From the NCBI RefSeq assembly GCF_029338195.1, contig NZ_CP119779.1:3100001-3164000 (forward strand): 64,000 nucleotides of DNA, given 5' to 3'. Below, piece by piece: positions 8,832 through 16,788 of the stretch (position 1 is the stretch's first letter; each line of letters starts with the position of its first letter). A program made the position numbers and the translations under genes. Below the pieces are notes generated by a model that worked only from the letters and a program-made list of their open reading frames with translations, did not search any database and was not told the DNA's origin. The DNA is from Haloarcula litorea. GTDB lineage: Archaea > Halobacteriota > Halobacteria > Halobacteriales > Haloarculaceae.

Positions 8832-9268
8832 AGGTTCGCGAACGCCTCGTCGACCATCTCGCCGGTCGTCGCCACGATGTCTGCCATCTCCTCGTCGGCC
8901 GGAGCCATCCCGACGAGCCGGGCGATCCGCATAATGCTGACGTGGTAGACGGCCTGCTGTCCGGGCTCTTCCTGCCAGACGACGACGTTACACGGGAACA
9001 GCGCACCGATGCGGTTCTCCGAGGCGTCGAGCGCGCGGTCCGCCATCGCCGGATTGCACGCGCCCAGTACGTAGTAGGGGTCCCGGTCGGCGTCGACCTT
9101 CTCGTTGAGCATCTCCGACGGGGAGAACTCCGCCGGGAAGCCGAAGCCGGCGTCGGCGAACGTCTCGCGGACGTGGTCGACGGCCGCCTCGTGATCCATC
9201 GCCAGCGTGGCTCGCTTCTCGCCGATGTCGCCCGATTCGACGGCCTCGGGATCGATTGGGAGCGTCAT
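8828..9268 (-). CDS. DUF302 family protein
   Basis: 146 residues. A central segment (DHVRETFADAGFGFPAEF, then YYVLGACNPAMADRALDA, then GALFPCNVVVW) matches the DUF302 family, small alpha/beta proteins of unknown function sometimes linked to stress and sulfur metabolism. Two cysteines (GACNP, FPCNV) are conserved in the family. Start is the ATG at 9268 (MTLPIDPEAV); a longer reading adds nine unlikely residues. It shares its stop with the convergent P-loop gene through CTAG. Confidence 0.78.
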   Translation of the reverse strand: MTLPIDPEAVESGDIGEKRATLAMDHEAAVDHVRETFADAGFGFPAEFSPSEMLNEKVDADRDPYYVLGACNPAMADRALDASENRIGALFPCNVVVWQEEPGQQAVYHVSIMRIARLVGMAPADEEMADIVATTGEMVDEAFANL

Positions 9269-9310
9269 ACTCGACCGGACGGGGCGGGCGTGCAAAGACC
9301 TTGTTCCCGG

Positions 9311-10786
9311 TCAGGCCCGCCGGAGTTCGACCACGAACACGGCCCCGGTCGGCTCGTTGTCCTCGATCCACACGTCCCCCCCGTACTGGTCGACGAGGGT
9401 CTGTACGAGATAGAGCCCGATCCCGGTCCCGTGGCTCTCGAGGCCGCGCTCGCCCCGGCCGAACACCTCCCTCTTGCGGTCGTCCGGGACGCCCGGCCCG
9501 TCGTCGGCGACCCGAACGGTCGCCGTCTCGTCGTCGGCGCTCGCGCTGACGACGACCGAGGGATCGTCGTTCTTGTTGTGTTCGACCGCGTTCTTCAGGA
9601 GGTTTCGGAAGACCGAGTCGAGCAGGTCGTCGGCCGCGACGGTCACCCGCGGCAGCGTCCCCTCGACCGTGGCTCGCACGTCGTGCGTGTGCTGGAGTTC
9701 CTCGATCTGTCGTTCCAGAGCGTCGGCGAGCCCGACGGGTTCTGTCTCGCGCTCCGGCCGGCGCATCGTCTCCGCGAGGTCCCGTGCGGAGTTGGTCAGT
9801 TCGACGGCACTGGCCGCGTTCGTGTGGATCTTCCGGACGTACTCCGCGTGTTCGTCGTCGACGGCGTCGGCGAGCAGCTCCGTGACGGCGGTCACCACCT
9901 GGAGGTCGTTCCTGATGTCGTGGCTCATCATCTGGGTGAGCAGTTCCAGGCTGTCCCGCTGGTGTGCCAGCTGGATCTCGGTGTCGAGCTGTTTCAGGGC
10001 CGTCGTCGCGTTGGCTCCCAGCAGCCGGGCGAACGCCACGTCCGTCTCGGAGAACGCCGCCGGCTCCGAGGAGGCGACGATGAAGACGCCGAACTCGCCC
10101 AGGGGGACGAACAGTTCGCTCCGCATCGGCGTCTCGGGGTTCATCACGCCCCGGGCACTGCTCACGTCGTCGTAGATCAGCACCTCGTCGTTCTGGAAGG
10201 CCCTCCAGGCGATCCCCTCGTCGATGGCCGGCGCGTCGCCGATGATCTCCTTGCTCCCGTCGGACTGCGCTACCGGTTCGAGCGCGTCGGTCTCCTCGTC
10301 GTAGAAGTGGACCCCGTTGACCCGAAGGCCCAGGATGTCGATCGCTGCCTCGCTGACCAGACGAGCCACCTCCACCGGTGACTCGACCGACAGCATCTCC
10401 CTGGTCGCCTCGTGGAGGCGGGTCAGGCTCTCCTCGCGTCGCTTCTCCGCGGACACGTCGGCGAAAAACACCGTCAGTCCGCCCTCGCCGGGGTAGACCC
10501 TGACCCGGAACCACTCGTCGAGGGACTCGCTGTAGCGCGTGTACGACGTCTGCGAGCCCGTGTCCCGTGCCCGCTGGAACGCCTTTGGTGCCGGCCCGTC
10601 CGCCGCACCCGGGAACACGTCCCAGACACACTCACCGAGCAGTTCCTCCCGTGATCGACCGAGCAGCGTCGTGGCCGCGTCGTTGACGTACGTGTACCGG
10701 TCCTCGTCGTCGACCGCGATCACTCCGTCGGAGATCCTGTCGAGCGCGGCAAGCTCGGCCCGCTCGTCGCCCTGCTCGGCACCCAT
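9311..10786 (-). CDS. Soluble histidine kinase (PAS-GAF-HisKA-HATPase)
   Basis: 491 residues with no membrane segments. PAS domain about 10-115 (DRISDGVIAVDDEDRYTYVN), GAF about 135-275, then LTQMMSHDIRNDLQVV as the phosphorylated H-box, NLLKNAVEHNK, RVADDGPGVPDD and HGTGIGLYLVQTLVDQ. A cytosolic sensor is inferred. It lies next to a metallo-beta-lactamase protein and a HalX regulator (11521), which is a plausible partner but on the opposite strand. Confidence 0.9.
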   Translation of the reverse strand: MGAEQGDERAELAALDRISDGVIAVDDEDRYTYVNDAATTLLGRSREELLGECVWDVFPGAADGPAPKAFQRARDTGSQTSYTRYSESLDEWFRVRVYPGEGGLTVFFADVSAEKRREESLTRLHEATREMLSVESPVEVARLVSEAAIDILGLRVNGVHFYDEETDALEPVAQSDGSKEIIGDAPAIDEGIAWRAFQNDEVLIYDDVSSARGVMNPETPMRSELFVPLGEFGVFIVASSEPAAFSETDVAFARLLGANATTALKQLDTEIQLAHQRDSLELLTQMMSHDIRNDLQVVTAVTELLADAVDDEHAEYVRKIHTNAASAVELTNSARDLAETMRRPERETEPVGLADALERQIEELQHTHDVRATVEGTLPRVTVAADDLLDSVFRNLLKNAVEHNKNDDPSVVVSASADDETATVRVADDGPGVPDDRKREVFGRGERGLESHGTGIGLYLVQTLVDQYGGDVWIEDNEPTGAVFVVELRRA

Positions 10787-10832
10787 CGTGTCGACTGACG
10801 CAGCGAGCGGCCAAAGAAGCTTCGTCGGAGAG

Positions 10833-11435
10833 TCAGAGCCGCGCGGCCTGCCAGGCCAGTTCGATGTCGCGGTACGCCCCGTCGGTCACGCTCGGTCCGT
10901 GGCCGGTGTGCATCGCGGCGAGGTCCTCGTCGACGGTGTCGAGGACGCGGTCGATGCTGTCGACCAGCAGGTCCCGGTCCCCCTCTTCGAGGTCGGTCCG
11001 GCCGAACCCCCCGTTCGCGAACACCAGATCGCCCGCGAACAGGACGTTGGCGGCGGCCGAGTAGAAGCAGAGGTGGTCGTCCTTGTGACCGGGCGTGTGT
11101 AGCGCCGTGTAGTCGTGGTCGCCGAGCCGGACCGTCTCGCCGTCCGCGATCCCGTGAGTGACGCCGTCCTGGTCCGTGTCGAACCCCCAGACGTCGACGC
11201 CGAACGCGTCGACCACCTGGGCGAGGTTGCCGACGTGGTCGTAGTGAGTGTGGGTCAACACGAGCGCGTCGAGTCCCCCGGCGTGTTCGCGGACGGCCCC
11301 GGCGGCGTCGAACTCGTTGCCGGCGTCGACCAGCACGGTTCGGTCACCGTCGACGAGGAACGCGTTGCTCGTGAACGAGGTCACGTCCCGAGCGAGGTTT
11401 CGGATCACACGCGCCGGTTCGAACGGGGTGAACAT
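10833..11435 (-). CDS. Metallo-beta-lactamase fold hydrolase
   Basis: 200 residues with the zinc motif THTHYDHVGN, a second His in ALHTPGHKDDHLCFY, an Asp in VLFAGDLVFANGG and a late His in MHTGHGPSV: the full set of dinuclear metal ligands of the glyoxalase-II-like group. It is probably a thioester or phosphodiester hydrolase; the substrate is unknown. Start at ATG 11435 (MFTPFEPARV) matches the family; the longer reading upstream would cross the divergent promoter of the HalX gene. Confidence 0.85.
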   Translation of the reverse strand: MFTPFEPARVIRNLARDVTSFTSNAFLVDGDRTVLVDAGNEFDAAGAVREHAGGLDALVLTHTHYDHVGNLAQVVDAFGVDVWGFDTDQDGVTHGIADGETVRLGDHDYTALHTPGHKDDHLCFYSAAANVLFAGDLVFANGGFGRTDLEEGDRDLLVDSIDRVLDTVDEDLAAMHTGHGPSVTDGAYRDIELAWQAARL

Positions 11436-11520
11436 GTGGGTGTCGTTCCGGGTCGAATCCGGGGAAGCCGGGACCCACAGGGCTATGTAGTTGGATCCGA
11501 AAACGGGGGCCAAGAACAGT

Positions 11521-12099
11521 ATGACAGACTCGCCCGTCGTGTTGATCGTCGAAGACGAACCGGACGTCGCCGAGACGTACAAGCTCTGGTTGCAGGGCGA
11601 CTACGAGGTCCGGATGGCCCAGAACGGGGACGAGGGGCTGGAACTGCTCGACGAGTCCGTCGACGTGGTCCTCCTCGACCGGATGATGCCCGGGCTGTCG
11701 GGGGACGAGGTGCTCGATCGCATCCGCGAGCGGGAACTCGGCTGTCGAGTGGCGATGGTCACCGCCGTCGAACCCGACTTCGACATCCTGGAGATGGGGT
11801 TCGACGCCTACCTCTCGAAGCCCATCCGGAGCGAGCAGCTCCACGAGACGGTGTCGAACCTGCTAGAGCGGTCCGAGTACGACTCGATGCTCCAGCAGTA
11901 CTACGCGCTGGTCGAGAAGCAGGCGACGCTGGAGGCGACCAAGTCGAGCGCCGAACTCGCCGAGAGCGACCAGTACGAGGAGCTCACCGAGGAGATCACC
12001 GAGATGCGCGACGGTCTGTCGAACACGCTGGGGGGTATCGAGGACGACGACGACTTCATCGCGACACTCCGGGAACTGGGCGATGACGAAGACAACTGA
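11521..12099 (+). CDS. HalX-type response regulator
   Basis: 192 residues. Receiver domain 1-120: acidic pocket EDEP (11-14), phosphorylated Asp at about 53 in VVLLDRMMPGLSG, switch Thr in VAMVTAV, Lys in YLSKPI. The C-terminal third (LERSEYDSMLQQYYALVEK...) is the coiled HalX domain known from haloarchaeal and bacteriorhodopsin-regulating proteins. It has no DNA-binding domain. It overlaps the start region of the RecA-like gene, so the two are probably one operon. Confidence 0.9.
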   Translation: MTDSPVVLIVEDEPDVAETYKLWLQGDYEVRMAQNGDEGLELLDESVDVVLLDRMMPGLSGDEVLDRIRERELGCRVAMVTAVEPDFDILEMGFDAYLSKPIRSEQLHETVSNLLERSEYDSMLQQYYALVEKQATLEATKSSAELAESDQYEELTEEITEMRDGLSNTLGGIEDDDDFIATLRELGDDEDN

Positions 12100-12772
12100 G
12101 GGGGTCAACGATATGTACGATCTCTCGACGACGCTCGATTTCGACGCCCTCGAATCCGTCCGGCCCGGGTCGAGTATCCTCATCTCCGGTCCGGCGATGA
12201 CGGGCAAGGAACAGCTCGCGTACGACATCCTCTCGGAGGGGGCCCGGAACGGCGACGGCGCGGTCGTCGTCACCACCGGCGACAGCGCCGGCGACGTGGT
12301 GGCGGACTTCCGGGACCGGGTCCCCGAGCTCGCCGAGTCACAGCTCGGGATCGTGGACTGCCGCGGCGAGGGCGGGGCCGACTCGGGTGCCGTCGACGGC
12401 ATCTACGTCCACCAGGTATCCTCGCCCGGCGATCTGACCGGGATCGGGATCGGGATCACGAAGGCCCTGGAGGGACTGCACAACTCCGGCCGAGAGCGGG
12501 GACGACTGGCACTGGTGTCGCTGTCGACGATGCTCACCTACACGGACAAGAAGACCGTGTTCAAGTTCTGCCACGTCCTCTCCTCGCGACTGGACGCCGC
12601 CGACTACATCGGCGTGTTCACGATCGACTCCGGTGCCCACGACGAACAGACCATCCAGGTCATCAAGCAGGCCTTCGACGGCCTCATCGAGGTCCGGGAG
12701 GCCGACGGCGGCGGCCGCGAGTCCCGCGTCCTCGGGCTGTCCGGCGAGCCGACCGACTGGCAGCGGATCTAG
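12083..12772 (+). CDS. RecA/KaiC-like ATPase-fold protein linked to HalX
   Basis: 229 residues, or 219 from the ATG at 12113, which has a GGGGG stretch just upstream. The fold resembles RAD55/KaiC-type proteins common in haloarchaeal signalling: P-loop-like ISGPAMTGKEQLAYDIL near residue 36, then GAVVVTTGDSAGDVV, LALVSLSTMLTY (Walker-B-like position) and YIGVFTIDSGAHDEQT. The Walker A lacks the usual Ser/Thr after GK (Glu instead), so catalysis may be weak or lost. The overlap with the HalX gene suggests an output partner for that regulator. Confidence 0.75.
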   Translation: MTKTTEGVNDMYDLSTTLDFDALESVRPGSSILISGPAMTGKEQLAYDILSEGARNGDGAVVVTTGDSAGDVVADFRDRVPELAESQLGIVDCRGEGGADSGAVDGIYVHQVSSPGDLTGIGIGITKALEGLHNSGRERGRLALVSLSTMLTYTDKKTVFKFCHVLSSRLDAADYIGVFTIDSGAHDEQTIQVIKQAFDGLIEVREADGGGRESRVLGLSGEPTDWQRI

Positions 12773-12939
12773 TCCTCGAGTTCCTCGACGCGTCGCTCCA
12801 GTTCGTCGATCCGGCGCTCCCGGTCTGTCTTCCGGCGCAGCAGGACCAGAACGCCCAGTGCGACCGGGACCGCGAGGACCACGACGGCCAGCAAGAGCAG
12901 CCAGAGGATGGGGCTCGCACCGACGGAGACCTGCAGCAT
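12769..12939 (-). CDS. Small single-pass membrane protein with basic anchor and coiled tail
   Basis: 56 residues. A hydrophobic helix (SPILWLLLLAVVVLAVPVALGVLVLL, residues 8-34, quoted here only by its ends as SPILW to LVLL) is followed by RRKTDRERR and a heptad-like IDELERRVEELED. It is below the usual annotation size, but the start ATG (12939), clear topology and CTAG sharing with the convergent gene support it. The role is unknown. Confidence 0.6.
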   Translation of the reverse strand: MLQVSVGASPILWLLLLAVVVLAVPVALGVLVLLRRKTDRERRIDELERRVEELED

Positions 12940-13022
12940 AGCTGCCGGTTTCCGGTCCCGCCTACTGAGCGTTACGCCTCGCGTGGAGCAAGACCTTTGC
13001 CCCTCGGGGTGTCCCACCCGGT

Positions 13023-13766
13023 ATGGAAGTCACGGTACTCGAAGCGACCGAGGACCCGGAGGAAGTCGTCTGTAAGGCGGCCCGGAACGACTACAGCGAG
13101 GAGTTCGTCGGCGACCAGTCGTTCGAGACGACGATGGAGACGATCGAGGGCGACTCCCTCACGGAGAAGAAGGAGACGCTCATCGGTCACCTGCTGGATC
13201 ACGGTCACTTCGGTCCGTTCGAACACCCGCAGATCACCTTCGCCGTCGAGGGCGTCTCGCGGTCCTGTATGGCACAGATCACGCGCCACCGCCACGTCTC
13301 CTTCGACGTCCAGTCGATGCGGTACGTCTCCTTCGACGACGTGGACCCCGACGACGTCCGCGAGGGGGAGCTGGTCGTGGTCCCGCCCTCCGCCACCGAC
13401 CCGGACTGGGTGGGTCGCAATCAGCGGACCGACGCCGTCGACGAGGACGCCGTCGAACGTCGCGAGGAGATCTTCCGCGACACGGTCGCCGACGCCGTCG
13501 AGTCCTACCAGGAACTGCTCGACCTCGGGATGCCGCCGGAGGACGCCCGGTTCGTCCTCCCAATCGGGACGGAGGTCAACATGGTGATGTCGATGAACGC
13601 CCGGATGCTGATGCACGTCGCGGACATGCGGGCGGCGGCCGACGCCCAGTGGGAGATCCGGAACATGACGGAAGCGATGCTGGACCACGCGGCCGACTGG
13701 TGTCCGCTGACCTTCGACCACTACGAGCGCGAGATGAAGAACCGGAAGAACCGCCTCGCGCCCTGA
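13023..13766 (+). CDS. thyX: Flavin-dependent thymidylate synthase ThyX
   Basis: Makes dTMP from dUMP using methylene-tetrahydrofolate, FAD and NADPH. 247 residues with the ThyX signature RHRHVSFDVQSMR at about 88-100, HFGPFEHPQITFAVEG upstream, and a C-terminal NMVMSMNARMLMHVADMR segment holding the FAD/dUMP pocket. Start is ATG at 13023. It stands alone between two oppositely oriented or unrelated genes. Confidence 0.95.
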   Translation: MEVTVLEATEDPEEVVCKAARNDYSEEFVGDQSFETTMETIEGDSLTEKKETLIGHLLDHGHFGPFEHPQITFAVEGVSRSCMAQITRHRHVSFDVQSMRYVSFDDVDPDDVREGELVVVPPSATDPDWVGRNQRTDAVDEDAVERREEIFRDTVADAVESYQELLDLGMPPEDARFVLPIGTEVNMVMSMNARMLMHVADMRAAADAQWEIRNMTEAMLDHAADWCPLTFDHYEREMKNRKNRLAP

Positions 13767-13810
13767 AACCGGCCGAAATCGGCCCGCTTCGGCGTCTCAC
13801 CACGGCAACA

Positions 13811-13815
13811 TATTT
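13811..13815 (+). promoter_or_regulatory. TATA-like box for the binding-protein gene
   Basis: TATTT within ACATATTTCTACG, about 30 bases before the ATG at 13844; fits a leaderless start. Confidence 0.45.
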
Positions 13816-13843
13816 CTACGTCGGGGATGTACACCGAGTGACC

Positions 13844-15193
13844 ATGAGTCGTGATACCAGCAGGCGAACGTTCCTGAAGCGGACAGGTGCATTAAGTACC
13901 GTCAGTCTCGTCGGCCTCGCCGGCTGCTCGACCGAACCGAGCGACGGCGGCGGCGGTGATGGAGGCGACGGTGGTGACGGTGGCGACGGCGGTGACGGCG
14001 GCGGATCGACCCCCGACGTGCTGATGGTCGTCGGATACCCGCAGTCCGGCGTCCAGCTGTTCAAGGACTACTACTCGGACTACGGCGACGACACGGTCGA
14101 CATCCTCGTCACCGACGGCCTGCAGGACGGTTCGTTGCCGGGTGACGTGGGCAACGATATGTCGAACGTCCAGGGGACGGCACCGACCTCCTCCGGGCCC
14201 GGCGTCGAGACGTTCCAGGAGCTGTTCACCAGCGAGTTCGACTACGACAGCGCCGGAGTGTTCACCTCGCAGGCATACGACGCCTCGGCCGCGCTCATCC
14301 TCGCGAACCTGATGGCCGGTGCGAACGACGGGTCCGGCGTCCGGGACAACCTCCGGGCCGTCGCGAACCCCGGCGGGACCCAGTACACGCCCTCGGAACT
14401 GCCGGAGGCAGCCGAGGCCGCCGCCGCCGGCGAGAACATCGAATACGCCGGCGCGTCGAGCAACGTCAACTTCGACGAGAACGGCGACATCACCTCGGCC
14501 CGGTATCAGGTGTTCGGCTTCGCCGAGGACAGCGTCGAGACGCGTCAGACGATCGACTTCGGCGGGTCCGGGGACATCCCACAGCCCGAGCCGTCGGGCA
14601 GCGGCAGCGGTGCCGACCGGACCGTGCGACTGGGTGTCCTCCAGCCCGAGACCGGCGACCTCGGCCCGCTCGGGCAACCGATCCGGGACGCCGCGCTCCT
14701 GCCGGCGATCCAGCTCCGTGACAGCATCGACCAGTCGATCGACACGCAGGTCGGCGACACCCAGTCGACGGCACAGGCGGCCGTCAACGCGGCGAACTCC
14801 CTCGTCAGCGCCGGCTACCCGATGATCACCGGTGCGGCCGGTTCGGAGGCGACCATCCAGGTGACGAACAACGTCCTCGTCGACAACGGCGTCACCGCGT
14901 GTTCGCCGGCCTCGACCTCGCCGGCGATCACCACGCTGGAGGACGACGACTACCTGTTCCGGACGCCCCCCAGCGACGCCCTGCAGGGCGAGGTGCTCGC
15001 ACAGGTGGCGACCGAGCAACTGGGGGCGTCGACGGCCTCCACGCTGTACCTCAACAACAGCTACGGCCAGGCGCTCCAGGAGAGCTTCGCGACGGCCTTC
15101 GAGAACCGCGACGGGACCATCGTCCAGCAGGTGGGCTTCGAATCCCAGCAGTCCTCGTACACCTCACAGCTCAACAGCGCACTGAACCAGTAG
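13844..15193 (+). CDS. Circularly permuted LivK-type substrate-binding lipoprotein
   Basis: 449 residues. Residues 5-28 are a Tat signal (RRTFLKR) with lipobox LAGC, so the protein should be exported folded and anchored by lipid at Cys28. A Gly/Asp linker (34-54) follows. Residues 56-240 begin TPDVLMVVGYPQSGVQLF and end RQTIDF, which in ordinary haloarchaeal LivK-like proteins is the C-terminal half. After a GSGDIPQPEPSGSGSG linker, residues 259-449 begin TVRLGVLQPETGDLGPLG, the usual N-terminal start, and end SSYTSQLNSALNQ, which normally leads into PDVLMVVGYP. Both halves look complete, so the protein is read as a circular permutation (type I periplasmic-binding fold). It probably serves the livHMGF transporter, convergent 0 bases away. 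Confidence 0.85.
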   Translation: MSRDTSRRTFLKRTGALSTVSLVGLAGCSTEPSDGGGGDGGDGGDGGDGGDGGGSTPDVLMVVGYPQSGVQLFKDYYSDYGDDTVDILVTDGLQDGSLPGDVGNDMSNVQGTAPTSSGPGVETFQELFTSEFDYDSAGVFTSQAYDASAALILANLMAGANDGSGVRDNLRAVANPGGTQYTPSELPEAAEAAAAGENIEYAGASSNVNFDENGDITSARYQVFGFAEDSVETRQTIDFGGSGDIPQPEPSGSGSGADRTVRLGVLQPETGDLGPLGQPIRDAALLPAIQLRDSIDQSIDTQVGDTQSTAQAAVNAANSLVSAGYPMITGAAGSEATIQVTNNVLVDNGVTACSPASTSPAITTLEDDDYLFRTPPSDALQGEVLAQVATEQLGASTASTLYLNNSYGQALQESFATAFENRDGTIVQQVGFESQQSSYTSQLNSALNQ

Positions 15194-15949
15194 CTACCCG
15201 CCGAGGAAGTCCCGGCGGACCTGCTGGTCGTTCAACAGGGTCTCGCCGGCGTCCTGGTAGCGGTTCTTCCCCTGGACGAGCACGTAGCCCCGATCACAGC
15301 GCCGCAGCGCCTCTTTCGCGTTCTGCTCGACCATCAGCACCGCCGTCCCGTCGTCGTTGATGCCGTCGATGCGGTCGAACATCTCCGCGACGAGGTCGGG
15401 TGCCAGCCCGGCCGAGGGCTCGTCCAGCAGGAGCAGGTCCGGGTCGAGCATCAGCGCCCGGCCCATCGCGAGCATCTGTCGCTGGCCGCCCGAGAGGGTG
15501 CCGGCCTTCTGTGCGGACCGCTCCCCGAGGACGGGAAAGCGGTCGTAGACGGCCTCGATCCGGCCTTCGGGGACCTCGTCGAGGATGTACGCCCCCATCT
15601 CGAGGTTCTCGCGGACGCTGAGGCTCTCGAAGACGTTGTCGCTCTGTGGGACGTAGCCGATCCCCTCGTGGATGATCTGGTCGGGCCGGCGCTGGCTGAT
15701 GTCGGCCCCGTCGAAGACGATCTCTCCGCCCATATAGGTCGTCAGTCCGAAGACGGACTTCATCACGGTCGACTTGCCGGCCCCGTTCGGACCGACGACG
15801 ACCACGTACTCCCCGTCTGCCACGTCCATATCGACGCCGTCTAAGACCTGGAGATCGCCGTAGCCGGCGTCGAGGTCACGCACCGCGAGCAGGCTCTCGG
15901 AGGGGTCGGGCAGAGCCGCCTGCTCGGACCGCTGGGCCGTCGGGCTCAT
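15194..15949 (-). CDS. livF: Branched-chain amino-acid-type ABC transporter, ATPase LivF
   Basis: 251 residues with Walker A GPNGAGKST, the ABC signature LSGGQRQ, Walker B LLLLDEPSAGLAP and a late His-less switch region ending VLMVEQN. The order and motifs match LivF, the second ATPase of the HAAT family. Its ATG (15949) overlaps the livG stop by four bases (ATGA). It abuts the convergent binding-protein gene (TAG followed directly by CTA). Confidence 0.9.
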   Translation of the reverse strand: MSPTAQRSEQAALPDPSESLLAVRDLDAGYGDLQVLDGVDMDVADGEYVVVVGPNGAGKSTVMKSVFGLTTYMGGEIVFDGADISQRRPDQIIHEGIGYVPQSDNVFESLSVRENLEMGAYILDEVPEGRIEAVYDRFPVLGERSAQKAGTLSGGQRQMLAMGRALMLDPDLLLLDEPSAGLAPDLVAEMFDRIDGINDDGTAVLMVEQNAKEALRRCDRGYVLVQGKNRYQDAGETLLNDQQVRRDFLGG

Positions 15950-16788
15950 ACGTCACCCCCGAGATACGCGTCGAGGACGCGTTCGTCGTTCCTGATCGTC
16001 TCGGCGTCGCCCTCCGCGAGGACGCTGCCCTGGTGCATCACGATGATGTGCTCGCAGTGTTCCATGATGACGTCCATATCGTGCTCGACCAGCAGGAAGG
16101 TCAGGCCCTCCCGCCGGAGTTCGTCGATGCGGTCCAGCAGCTTCTCCTCCAGCGTGGGGTTGACGCCGGCCAGCGGCTCGTCCAGCAGCACCATCTCCGG
16201 ATCGGTCATCAGGACGCGGGCCATCTCCAGCAGCTTCCGCTGGCCCCCCGAGAGGGTGCCGGCGTTCTCGTGAGCGAGGTGGTCGATCTCGAAGAACTCC
16301 AGGGTCTCCCAGGCGTCCTCGAGGACGGCCCGCTCGTCGCGCTGGACCCGGTCGCGCAGGCCCGGCAGGACCGCCCGGACCGCCGACTCGCCGACCTGGC
16401 CGGGCGGCGCGAGCATCACGTTCTCGAGGACGGTCATCTCGGAGAGCTCGCGGGCGATCTGGAAGGTCCGGACGAGGCCCCGCTCGGCCAGCGTGTACGG
16501 CGGGAGCCCCGTCACGTCTCCCCCGTCGAACCGGACCGTCCCCGCCGTCGGCTCGTGGATCCCGGTGATGCAGTTGAACGTCGTCGACTTGCCGGCCCCG
16601 TTCGGGCCGATGAGGCCGGTGAACGACCCCTTCGCGACGCGGAAGTCAGCGCCGTCGACGGCGGTGACGCCGCCGAACTCCTTTCGCAGCCCCTCGACCT
16701 CCAACAGGGGCGCGTCGATGGCCGCGCTCGTCGTCGGCGTCTCGGTGTCGGGCGCGGCCGCCGGGTCGACGCGCTCGGCGTCACTCAT
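15946..16788 (-). CDS. livG: Branched-chain amino-acid-type ABC transporter, ATPase LivG
   Basis: 280 residues. GPNGAGKSTTFNCITG, LSGGQRKLLEMAR, MVLLDEPLAGVNP and FLLVEHDMD are LivG hallmarks; about 30 unstructured residues precede the domain. ATG at 16788 is preferred to a GTG at 16797: a GAGG lies before it. It overlaps the livM stop by eight bases. Confidence 0.9.
   Translation of the reverse strand: MSDAERVDPAAAPDTETPTTSAAIDAPLLEVEGLRKEFGGVTAVDGADFRVAKGSFTGLIGPNGAGKSTTFNCITGIHEPTAGTVRFDGGDVTGLPPYTLAERGLVRTFQIARELSEMTVLENVMLAPPGQVGESAVRAVLPGLRDRVQRDERAVLEDAWETLEFFEIDHLAHENAGTLSGGQRKLLEMARVLMTDPEMVLLDEPLAGVNPTLEEKLLDRIDELRREGLTFLLVEHDMDVIMEHCEHIIVMHQGSVLAEGDAETIRNDERVLDAYLGGDV

Noticed and set aside
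13936-14005. GGCGAC-type repeats in the binding-protein gene as a minisatellite
   Set aside because: They encode a normal Gly-Asp linker after a lipobox, common in haloarchaeal lipoproteins; the variation is mostly synonymous.
13844-15193. Explaining the swapped halves as two overlapping gene fragments or a frameshift
   Set aside because: One uninterrupted frame carries signal, linker, both halves and a terminal stop, with no residual duplicate of either half.
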